Below are positions 56,711 to 63,537 of a stretch of DNA of 64,000 nt, piece after piece (the stretch's first letter is position 1; each line of letters begins with the position of its first letter). The notes beneath the pieces were generated by a model. It was not told the DNA's origin. It made no database searches and saw only the letters and a list, made by a program, of their open reading frames with translations. The DNA is from an uncultured Draconibacterium sp. (lineage in GTDB: Bacteria; Bacteroidota; Bacteroidia; Bacteroidales; Prolixibacteraceae): assembly GCF_963677155.1 (NCBI RefSeq), contig NZ_OY781884.1, positions 1,348,001 to 1,412,000 of the forward strand, in the 5' to 3' direction. A program made the position numbers and the translations under genes.

Positions 56711-57299
56711 AAAAAAATAAATTAAAAAATAAAAACAAGGCATTTCTAAAAGTCACTGAAATGTTCTAACGTGTTTTATTTGGAATAAGTAAGGAGCTTG
56801 TGAAAAAGATTAAAACAAAATCCTTTTTCGGGAAGAAAAAAGCTTCGTAGAAAAAATTTCAACAGGAAACAAAAAAATAAAAACACAAATCATCATATAA
56901 ATGTAGTAATAAAATCTGGTTTCCTTTTTATCTTTTAACTCATGGTAGAATATATTGAATATACATTCCTTGAGATTATTCGATATTGAAATCATAAAAA
57001 AAACAGCAATATGCTATCATTATCTTGACGTGAAAAAACAGAACCCGTCATTCCCCTTGTAGAACAGAACAGTCTTTTCGCTGCTTAAAGAAGATGACTT
57101 TATTGTCATGAAGATCAGGTTGGTTGGAAGTAATTCAGGATAAGCCCTTTTTATAGCCGAGCCGAAATTGATTGAAAAAATAAAATTCATCAGCCGCCTG
57201 TTTTCATATAATTGAAAATATATAGGTTCATGTTTTTGAAGCTTTGAGGTATAAATTAGAGATAATACCTAAATTGTTCGAATCATTCCCCAATATTCA
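56711..57299. other. Spacer, no recognised gene
   Basis: About 590 bp between the YcaO remnant and B1e shows only a short hydrophobic minus frame (56810-56995) without a family. It likely marks the boundary between the central string and the second lasso locus. Confidence 0.35.
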
Positions 57300-57584
57300 T
57301 CACACGATTTCCAATGCTTTCTGCTCGGCTATTTGGGAGAGAAAACCTATCGTCTCAGGGATACATACGTCCTCATCAATACGAAATCTTTCTGTCAGGC
57401 TCTGAATAAGGTCTTCAACTTTTACAGGTTTCCCGATCATTTCCCAAATAATTCGCCCTGTTTTATTTAAACTTAGATAAGCGCCGTTTTCAATGTCCAT
57501 CATTACCAAATCATCGCCCAGCTCACTAATTATTAAATGATCGTCCTTTCGTTGTACCACACTGTCTATGGAGAAATTTTTCAT
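57300..57584 (-). CDS. Lasso B1 / PqqD-like RiPP recognition element (copy e)
   Basis: The 94-residue protein has the PqqD signature VMMDIENGAYLSLNKTGRII with WEMI and a winged-helix C-terminus. It is clearly diverged from copies a-d. It is divergent from the kinase-protease-precursor genes, sharing a 119-bp promoter region with K5. It is expected to bind the A6-A12 leaders. Confidence 0.9.
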   Translation of the reverse strand: MKNFSIDSVVQRKDDHLIISELGDDLVMMDIENGAYLSLNKTGRIIWEMIGKPVKVEDLIQSLTERFRIDEDVCIPETIGFLSQIAEQKALEIV

Positions 57585-57703
57585 GATAATTTGTTGTTAC
57601 AAAAAATAATAATGAACAAAAGTATATTTATTTGGGTAAATATGAAAGCCGTAGTTGCAATAACAAGATAAATCATTATATATTTAGCCACAAATTGAAT
57701 TTT

Positions 57704-58603
57704 ATGTACAAATACTGGGGGTTCGGGGTAAATATTGCTTCAGATATTGAGTTTCCGGAACTATTAAAAAATAATTTTAAAACCGCTGATGTTGCTTTTG
57801 TTGTTGGTAAAGTTCCGACTGAAATAGAAGGAGAAACGGTTTCAGCCAAACAATTTTCGTATCAAATAAATGACCGGGAATTACTCTTTTCGGTTCACGA
57901 CGTAGCAAAATATTATGCTGCGGAAGGCAATCAAGTTGTTATTGAGCCTTCTAAGCCTGAGGACGATAGCAGGGAAGTCAGGCTATATGTGCTTGCCACT
58001 GTTATGGCTTCCATATTATTGCAACGAAATCGGTTACCACTTCATGCGTCAGCAATTAAAAAAAATGGAGGTTTGGTTTTAATAACCGGCGATTCTCGTG
58101 CCGGAAAGTCAACCTCTCTGGCAGGTTTGTTAAAAAAAGGCTACACCGTTTTCAGCGATGATGTGATTGTGCTTCAGAAAGAAGAAGCCCAAGTTCTTGC
58201 AAAAGCATCATACCCGATGGTTAAATTATGGAACGATACTTTAACAAAAATGAATCACCCTATGTTTGAAGACCGTTCATTTCGGATTCAAAAAGATATC
58301 GACAAATATGGGCTTTTCTTTCACGACCGGTTCGATAAAAAAAGCTATCCGGTAAAAAAAGTATTTGTTTTAAAAGTAGGAAATAGCCTAGAGTTAACTT
58401 CGCAGATATTAACTGGTAAGAAAGCCTTTGATGCTTTGATTATGCAAATTTACCGCCCGATGTTAATCCAAAACAATGCCCAGCGGCTTTTGTGCTTTAC
58501 CTTGGTAACCGATATTATAAAAAACGGCAGCATCATCGAAATTTGCAGACCGGTTGAGTGTAACACGGAAGATTTGATTAATTTCATTGAATCACAACTA
58601 TAA
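57704..58603 (+). CDS. HPr-kinase-like lasso tailoring kinase K5
   Basis: The product has 299 residues from ATG 57704 (MYKYWGFGVNIASDIEFPEL). A longer frame begins at 57632. The P-loop is ITGDSRAGKSTSLAGLL, followed by VFSDDVIVL, the paired-Asp motif of HprK-type kinases. It is diverged from K1-K4 and has no sulfotransferase partner. It is followed by the B2 protease after 9 bp. Predicted to phosphorylate the terminal Ser of A6-A12. Confidence 0.9.
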   Translation: MYKYWGFGVNIASDIEFPELLKNNFKTADVAFVVGKVPTEIEGETVSAKQFSYQINDRELLFSVHDVAKYYAAEGNQVVIEPSKPEDDSREVRLYVLATVMASILLQRNRLPLHASAIKKNGGLVLITGDSRAGKSTSLAGLLKKGYTVFSDDVIVLQKEEAQVLAKASYPMVKLWNDTLTKMNHPMFEDRSFRIQKDIDKYGLFFHDRFDKKSYPVKKVFVLKVGNSLELTSQILTGKKAFDALIMQIYRPMLIQNNAQRLLCFTLVTDIIKNGSIIEICRPVECNTEDLINFIESQL

Positions 58604-58612
58604 GAATTAGCA

Positions 58613-59068
58613 ATGGCTTCCATATTATTAAGAAAACGACCAGCCAGAGAATATTTAATTTTTGCCGAAGCCTGGATTCTACTGGCGCTATCCCGAAGCC
58701 TCATCTATTTTATGCCTTTTCGGAAACTACTCCCGTTATTGGGGAAACAAGTAAACCAGCCGGAAGCAAACCATGCTGCTTCGGAGCCTGTGGCGTCCGA
58801 AGATGTACTTAAAACGATACAAATTTCGATACTGAGGGCAGCCCGAAGGAGCCCCTGGCGCACCATGTGCTTTGAGCAGGCCATAACTGCCCGCATGATG
58901 TTGCGCCGGAGAAATATAAAAAGTGTAATCTTTTTTGGGGTAAATATAAATTCAGAAAACCAAGATGAAAAAATGACTGCCCATGCCTGGTTAATTTGCT
59001 CCGATTTTACGGTTACCGGTGGCAAAAACAATAACCAATTTGCAGTAGTTGGGCGGTTTTGGGTTTGA
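58613..59068 (+). CDS. Transglutaminase-like lasso leader protease B2 (copy e), intact
   Basis: The 151-residue protein has the catalytic Cys in RTMCFEQAITARMMLRRRNI and His in TAHAWLICSDF. An Asp follows in the CSDF stretch. It cleaves the leader after the Thr-x pair, working with B1. It is the only B2 gene of the four in the island without a visible lesion. It lies 85 bp upstream of the first tandem precursor. Confidence 0.92.
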   Translation: MASILLRKRPAREYLIFAEAWILLALSRSLIYFMPFRKLLPLLGKQVNQPEANHAASEPVASEDVLKTIQISILRAARRSPWRTMCFEQAITARMMLRRRNIKSVIFFGVNINSENQDEKMTAHAWLICSDFTVTGGKNNNQFAVVGRFWV

Positions 59069-59153
59069 AATAGCAATTTCTGTTTGGTACTCATTCAAAA
59101 AAATATAAATTGCAGTTCAATAATTTTTAATTTGTAACCACATAAAAAATATT

Positions 59154-59309
59154 ATGAAAGAAGAGAAAATTAATACTGAAATTCAAAATACGGGCGCTGC
59201 AAAACCAGTTTCTAATGAAGACTGGGAAACCCCGGAAATGTCAGTAATTTCAATAGATGATACGATGAATACTCTGGGCTCCGGGGGTGATTTTGTTGGA
59301 CGATCTTAA
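59154..59309 (+). CDS. Lasso precursor A6 (array 1)
   Basis: The 51-residue peptide has leader motif DWETPEMSVISIDDTM and core NTLGSGGDFVGRS. It has Thr at -2, Asp at core position 8 and C-terminal Ser. It is the only core with Arg. Residue 1 would be Asn, unusual for lasso peptides. No cyclase-derived spacer follows it. Confidence 0.85.
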   Translation: MKEEKINTEIQNTGAAKPVSNEDWETPEMSVISIDDTMNTLGSGGDFVGRS

Positions 59310-59427
59310 TAATTACATTTAGCTAATTTTTATCCGAATATAATTGTTTTGATAAATACTCAAACAAAATTCGACAAAAGTTCATATATTTATGGTTTAA
59401 ATAATTAAATTTTAAAACTTCAATTTC

Positions 59428-59583
59428 ATGGAACATAAAAGACCTAATTCTGAAATTAAGGATGTGAATAAAGCAGAACTAGCTGTAAACGAAAAATGGG
59501 AAACCCCTGAAGTATCTGTGATTTCAGTGGATGAAACAAAACTGCATCAAAATTATGGGAGTGACGCCGTGGCAATGAGTTAA
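59428..59583 (+). CDS. Lasso precursor A7 (array 2)
   Basis: The 51-residue peptide has leader motif KWETPEVSVISVDETK and core LHQNYGSDAVAMS. It has Thr at -2, Asp8 and terminal Ser. Residue 1 would be Leu. The leader N-terminus (MEHKRPNSEIKDVNKAEL) differs from the later copies, so it predates their amplification. Confidence 0.85.
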   Translation: MEHKRPNSEIKDVNKAELAVNEKWETPEVSVISVDETKLHQNYGSDAVAMS

Positions 59584-59602
59584 ACGGAAATAAATATATT
59601 CA

Positions 59603-59725
59603 GCTACAGGGCGTAAAAAATGAAAAGCATGATGAAGCGGATAGTTGGTACTGTCTGCTTTTCGTTTTTTTGAATATTTCTAAAAAGAAATTATCTTGTC
59701 GATTGTAAATTTTAAAACCAAAATC
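59603..59725 (+). repeat. Spacer cassette 1: antisense cyclase 3' end, terminator and promoter
   Basis: 59603-59662 is, on the minus strand, a readable copy of the C6 C-terminus (KADSTNYPLHHAFHFLRPVA). On the + strand it forms an 11-bp stem (59635-59645 with 59650-59660) with loop TGGT and a T-tract, a terminator for A7. TTTG (59669-59672), 19 bp, then TATCTTG (59692-59698) make a promoter-like pair in front of A8. Confidence 0.8.
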
Positions 59726-59881
59726 ATGAAAAACGAAAAAATCAACACTGAAATTCAAAATGTAAATGTGGAAAAGAATACCGCAAACGAAAAATGGGAA
59801 ACCCCGGAAATGTTGGTATTTTCTGTAGGAGAAACAAAGAATGGAATTTTTGGTCCTTCTGATGGATCATCTTACAGTTAA
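59726..59881 (+). CDS. Lasso precursor A8 (array 3)
   Basis: The 51-residue peptide has leader motif KWETPEMLVFSVGETK and core NGIFGPSDGSSYS. It has Thr at -2, Asp8 and terminal Ser preceded by Tyr. Its first 28 residues are identical to those of A9 and A10. Confidence 0.88.
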   Translation: MKNEKINTEIQNVNVEKNTANEKWETPEMLVFSVGETKNGIFGPSDGSSYS

Positions 59882-59917
59882 GGAAAAAACTGAAAACGTT
59901 CATTTTTCAGCTGTTTT

Positions 59918-60057
59918 CCACATCCAATAAGCAGCTACAGAGCGTAAAAAATGAAAAGCATCATGAAGCGGATAGTTGGTACTGTCTGCTTTTAGTTTTT
60001 TTGAATATTTATAAAAAGAAATTATCTTATCGATTCTAATTTTTAAAAAATAAAACC
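59918..60057 (+). repeat. Spacer cassette 2
   Basis: 59918-59994 read in antisense gives LKADSTNYPLHDAFHFLRSV followed by AAYWMWK, matching the C6 C-terminus. The stem (59966-59976 with 59981-59991) plus T-tract ends A8, and TTTG at 60000 with TATCTTA near 60023 precedes A9. Confidence 0.8.
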
Positions 60058-60222
60058 ATGAAAAACGAAAAAATCAACACTGAAATTCAAAATGTAAATG
60101 TGGAAAAGAATACCGCAAACGAAAAATGGGAAACCCCGGAAATGTCAGTGATTTCAGTGGCTGAAACAAAAAACGGGGGATCTATAGTAAATTATGATGG
60201 ATCTGGACCGTTTAGTTCATAA
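60058..60222 (+). CDS. Lasso precursor A9 (array 4)
   Basis: The 54-residue peptide has leader motif KWETPEMSVISVAETK and core NGGSIVNYDGSGPFSS. It has Thr at -2, Asp at core position 9 and Ser-Ser end. It has the same leader as A8 and A10 and a fully different core after Asn-Gly. Confidence 0.88.
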   Translation: MKNEKINTEIQNVNVEKNTANEKWETPEMSVISVAETKNGGSIVNYDGSGPFSS

Positions 60223-60230
60223 TTGTTTTT

Positions 60231-60370
60231 TTCACATCCAATAAGCAGCCACGGGGCGTAAAAAATGAAAAACATCATTAAGCGGATAGTTGGTACTGTC
60301 TGCTTTTAGTTTTTTTGAATATTTATAAAAAGAAATTATCTTATCGATTCTAAATTTTAAAACCAAAATC
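60231..60370 (+). repeat. Spacer cassette 3
   Basis: The cyclase-derived antisense segment is followed by the 11-bp stem (60280-60290 with 60295-60305) and a T-tract, then TTTG and TATCTTA boxes before A10. It carries several substitutions relative to the C6 end, such as GGGGCGT for AGAGCGT. Confidence 0.8.
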
Positions 60371-60529
60371 ATGAAAAACGAAAAAATCAACACTGAAATT
60401 CAAAATGTAAATGTGGAAAAGAATACCGCAAACGAAAAATGGGAAACCCCGGAAATCAATAAGATTGATATTAATATGACAGAGACTGGTTCAAACAGCG
60501 TTGTTCAGGATTCGCTTTTTCTAAGCTAG
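60371..60529 (+). CDS. Lasso precursor A10 (array 5)
   Basis: The 52-residue peptide has leader motif KWETPEINKIDINMTE and core TGSNSVVQDSLFLS. It has Thr at -2, Asp at core position 9 and terminal Ser. The leader changes after P-E to INKIDINM, a form shared with A11. Confidence 0.86.
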   Translation: MKNEKINTEIQNVNVEKNTANEKWETPEINKIDINMTETGSNSVVQDSLFLS

Positions 60530-60669
60530 AAATATCTAGTCAGAAAAAATAAGCCTCATAAGCACAATTCTTGTTTCTTAATATGATAGGAAATGGTACG
60601 TATGCCGGCAATGATGGTTCGGCGTTCCTTCGTTAGAATGCAAGAAAGAAGATTGTTTATCATCCATTC

Positions 60670-60811
60670 TTCCACATCCAATAAGCAGCTACAGAGCGTA
60701 AAAAATGAAAGCCATCATTAAGCGGATAGCTGGTACTGTCTGCTTTTCGTTTTTTTGAATATTTCTAAAAAGAAATTATCTTGTCGATTCTAATTTTTAA
60801 AATATAAAATT
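60670..60811 (+). repeat. Spacer cassette 4
   Basis: The cyclase-derived antisense segment begins TTCCACATCCAATAAGCAGC as at the true C6 end. The stem (60720-60730 with 60735-60745) has one mismatch at the loop. TTTG and TATCTTG boxes follow before A11. About 140 bp between A10 and this cassette (60530-60669) is unassigned. Confidence 0.8.
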
Positions 60812-60973
60812 GTGAAAAACGAAAAAAAAAAAACTGAAATTCAAAATGTAAATGTGGAAAAGAATACCGCAAACGAAAAATGGGAAACCCCTGAAATCAA
60901 TAAGATTGATGTTAATATGACAGAGAGTGGTATTTATTCCCCTATGCTCGATGGAAATTGGTCTTCTAGTTAG
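60812..60973 (+). CDS. Lasso precursor A11 (array 6), GTG start
   Basis: The 53-residue peptide starts at GTG where the other copies have ATG. An A-run makes residues 5-7 KKK instead of KIN. Leader motif KWETPEINKIDVNMTE, core SGIYSPMLDGNWSSS, with Thr at -2, Asp at core position 9 and three terminal Ser. Expression may be reduced by the GTG. Its 3' end lies 22 bp from the convergent C6 stop. Confidence 0.83.
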   Translation: MKNEKKKTEIQNVNVEKNTANEKWETPEINKIDVNMTESGIYSPMLDGNWSSS

Positions 60974-60994
60974 AACCAGAAAGAAAATTGTTTA

Positions 60995-62869
60995 TCATTC
61001 ATTTTTCCACATCCAATAAGCAGCAACAGAGCGTAAAAAATGAAAAGCATCATGAAGCGGATAGTTGGTACTGTCCGCTTTTAGTTTTGTCCATTCTTTC
61101 TCAACACGTTTCAAATCTGCAATTTGTCCAAATCCGGCTTTTTTCATTTCGTTGAGCATGGCATCCATTTCATTGGGATAAGCTGCCAGTCTGGCCGTGA
61201 TATCCGAACTTTGCCTGCCTTTGCGCAGGTTGAGGCGCACTTCATCAGGCAGTATATCTTTTGTCATGGTACGCAATACCTGCTTGTTCGTTTTTCCCAA
61301 ATAAATTTCATTGGGGATTTCCATTGCGCTTTTTATAACTCGTATGTCGTTGGTGGGGTCGCGCAGTTCCAGTCCGGTTGAAGCTCCGGCATAAGCGCCA
61401 AAAGGTAAGCGCATCACATTGTAATCAAAAATCAAAAAAGCATTTTGTTTGGCATCTCTAAAATAGTGCTTAAAAGTAGGATCAAAACCTGACTCTTTAA
61501 TTCTTTTGCCCAGCTGTAATGACTGTTCAAATTCAGGTGTACTGTAAGCAATTTCCCGCCAGGGCTCACGCCCACATACTATTCTTTTGTAAATCGATGC
61601 AATTGGGGTATGCCCATATAACAGTGGCTTCAGTACTTTCCTTTTTACGGTTCGCAGTAATCCGTATCGTTGTAGTATTTGTCCAATGGGAAGTGCATCT
61701 TCCATGCCATTCCACGAAATGGTGGAGTTTCCGAATTCGCCCATTAATACGGTTCCATATCCTTCGCGAGCTGCTTTTTGATAAATATCAACGATCCAAT
61801 AGGCATTCCCTGCCCCATGAAACGGTTCTCCAAACATAGGCAAGGCTTCTTTTATTCCTTGTATGGGCGAAATATTTTCCGATTGCGTATATACCGCATC
61901 CATGTTGGGATACATTTGAGCAATGAACTCGATAAACGGGCGTTCATCTCCAAAATTATGTTCCGTTAAAGTGGCTGATGGCTGAAAACGGGGCACGTGG
62001 CTATACGTGCGTAGAAACTTGTTTTGCTTTGCCAGTTGCCGGGCAGCCAGCGCACATACGGTGCTCGAATCCATCCCGCCGCTGAGGGTCGCTGCCACCG
62101 GTTTATACGATCGAAGGCGAGCTGCTACGGCTTTATTCATATTGTCCAGCAGGTCTTCGCAATAAGCTTTCAGTGTTAAGCCCGGTTTCTCCTGAATATC
62201 TTTATAATCCCAATAGCGATTGATGGTTGCATCTGTTTTGGTAACAGTAAACGCGTGAGACGGCAGTAGCCGCTTAATACCTTTGTAATAGGTTTTATCA
62301 AAATCACCGGGCCAAACCACCAGTAGGCGGGCAATCAGCAGTTCGTCAATTTCTTTCGTGATAAAAGGAAGCGGTAAAAGCCCTTTGCTGGATGATGCAA
62401 AAGCAATGACTTTATCATCGATGTAATAGTCAATGGCGGTATAGTCCCATTGGTCGCGGGCAATAAACAGCTTTTGGCTGTCGGTATGAAAAGCAGCCAG
62501 CGACCATTTACCCAACAGGTGATCCACGCATTGCTCGCCGTATTTCTGGTAAGCTTGCAGTATTAAATCACCATCGGGAATTGTGGGTTGTTGATTTGCC
62601 GGAATATTCAGAAGTGTAAAAAGTTCATCGCGGTTATCAATTCGGCCTTCTGCAATAAACAGTAAATGAGCTGCTTCCAGGTATTGGGGCATATTTTCGT
62701 TTACTGCTTCGGGGGTGTTATAGGTGAGCATATGCCCGAAGCCACAATTGCCCTGTATGTTAAACTGGTATTTCTCGTGCGGAAAATGCTGCATTCCGCT
62801 GTACATTAATTCCAATTCATTGGAAACGGGTTTTCCATCTCTGTAAAATACTGCGAAAATAACGCTCAT
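60995..62869 (-). CDS. Lasso cyclase C6 (asparagine-synthetase-like)
   Basis: The 624-residue protein has MSVIFAVFYR at the start (no Cys2), RDQWDYTAIDYYID, loop ATLSGGMDSSTVCALAARQL, and GEFGNSTISWNG where C1, C2, C3 and C5 have G-x-G-G-D. The G-N-x-T-I-S-W form is typical of proteobacterial (Caulobacter/sphingomonad) lasso cyclases. So C6 is of a separate lineage from the central cyclases. It is convergent with the six-precursor array and follows precursor A12 on its own strand. Confidence 0.93.
   Translation of the reverse strand: MSVIFAVFYRDGKPVSNELELMYSGMQHFPHEKYQFNIQGNCGFGHMLTYNTPEAVNENMPQYLEAAHLLFIAEGRIDNRDELFTLLNIPANQQPTIPDGDLILQAYQKYGEQCVDHLLGKWSLAAFHTDSQKLFIARDQWDYTAIDYYIDDKVIAFASSSKGLLPLPFITKEIDELLIARLLVVWPGDFDKTYYKGIKRLLPSHAFTVTKTDATINRYWDYKDIQEKPGLTLKAYCEDLLDNMNKAVAARLRSYKPVAATLSGGMDSSTVCALAARQLAKQNKFLRTYSHVPRFQPSATLTEHNFGDERPFIEFIAQMYPNMDAVYTQSENISPIQGIKEALPMFGEPFHGAGNAYWIVDIYQKAAREGYGTVLMGEFGNSTISWNGMEDALPIGQILQRYGLLRTVKRKVLKPLLYGHTPIASIYKRIVCGREPWREIAYSTPEFEQSLQLGKRIKESGFDPTFKHYFRDAKQNAFLIFDYNVMRLPFGAYAGASTGLELRDPTNDIRVIKSAMEIPNEIYLGKTNKQVLRTMTKDILPDEVRLNLRKGRQSSDITARLAAYPNEMDAMLNEMKKAGFGQIADLKRVEKEWTKLKADSTNYPLHDAFHFLRSVAAYWMWKNE
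61055..61088 (+). terminator. Terminator hairpin inside the C6 coding end
   Basis: The original of the spacer hairpins: AAGCGGATAGT (61055-61065), loop TGGT, ACTGTCCGCTT (61070-61080), then TTAGTTTT. It would stop array transcripts within the last codons of C6 and overlaps C6 coding sequence. Confidence 0.6.
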
Positions 62870-62962
62870 TTTTTATAGCTTAAGAAAGGTCATATGTCGA
62901 ACAAAACAATCACTTTTTATGGAAACAGCTATTTTTAAATCAAAATAACAACTTTGTGGATT

Positions 62963-63091
62963 TTAGGAAAAACTAGTAAAGTCTCCACTATAGATAGTAC
63001 CACCGCCTTTTGTCCCGTCATTTAGATCAATGACCCTGATTTCCGGGGTTTCCCAGGTTTCATTCAATTGGGTTTCTTCTTGTTCTTTCAT
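62963..63091 (-). CDS. Lasso precursor A12
   Basis: The 42-residue peptide has leader motif TWETPEIRVIDLNDGTK and core GGGTIYSGDFTSFS. It has Thr at -2, canonical Gly1, Asp at core position 9 and terminal Ser. It is the most classical precursor in the window and lies 93 bp upstream of C6 on the same strand, so C6 and A12 were probably the ancestral pair. Confidence 0.88.
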   Translation of the reverse strand: MKEQEETQLNETWETPEIRVIDLNDGTKGGGTIYSGDFTSFS

Positions 63092-63194
63092 AATAATAAC
63101 AGTTTAATTTAATTTTCCTTATTCTTATGTAAAATTTAGAAGCAAATATCCAATAAAAATTCGAATCTTTCAAATCCATTACGATATATTTTCA

Positions 63195-63359
63195 TTAACT
63201 GTTCGATGTTGTTATCGAACATATACCCGAATCCACAATTGCCTTGCACGGAAAGGCATGTTTCTCTTGCGGGAAATGTTTCATCCCTCCGTACATTAAT
63301 TCCAATTCATTGGAAACAAGTTTTCCTTCCCGGTAAAACAGTCCAAATAAAGTACTCAT
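63195..63359 (-). pseudogene. Lasso cyclase N-terminal fragment (C7)
   Basis: MSTLFGLFYREGKLVSNELE matches the C6 N-terminus, then the frame slips at KHAF. The expected VQGNCGFGYMFDNNIEQLMK is in another frame just downstream. Nothing further remains. It is the start of a second C6-type cyclase lost by deletion, directly upstream of A12. Confidence 0.8.
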
Positions 63360-63537
63360 TAGCGATTTGGGTTCATTTTTCGTACTGGTAAACATAAGAA
63401 AAAACTGGAGAAACGAAGTACCAGGAGCGTTTTCTTCATAGCGAACGCATCAGAGTTTCATTTCCCCAGCCTGTATTTGTATTACTCTATGTATTTATTA
63501 AACGAATATAAAAGCGTGTCTCATTTATTTATATCCC

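Noticed and set aside
59597-61090. Regular repeats at 59.6-61.1 kb as a CRISPR array
   Set aside because: Repeat units are over 100 bp and irregularly spaced, the intervening segments are precursor genes, and no cas genes are present.
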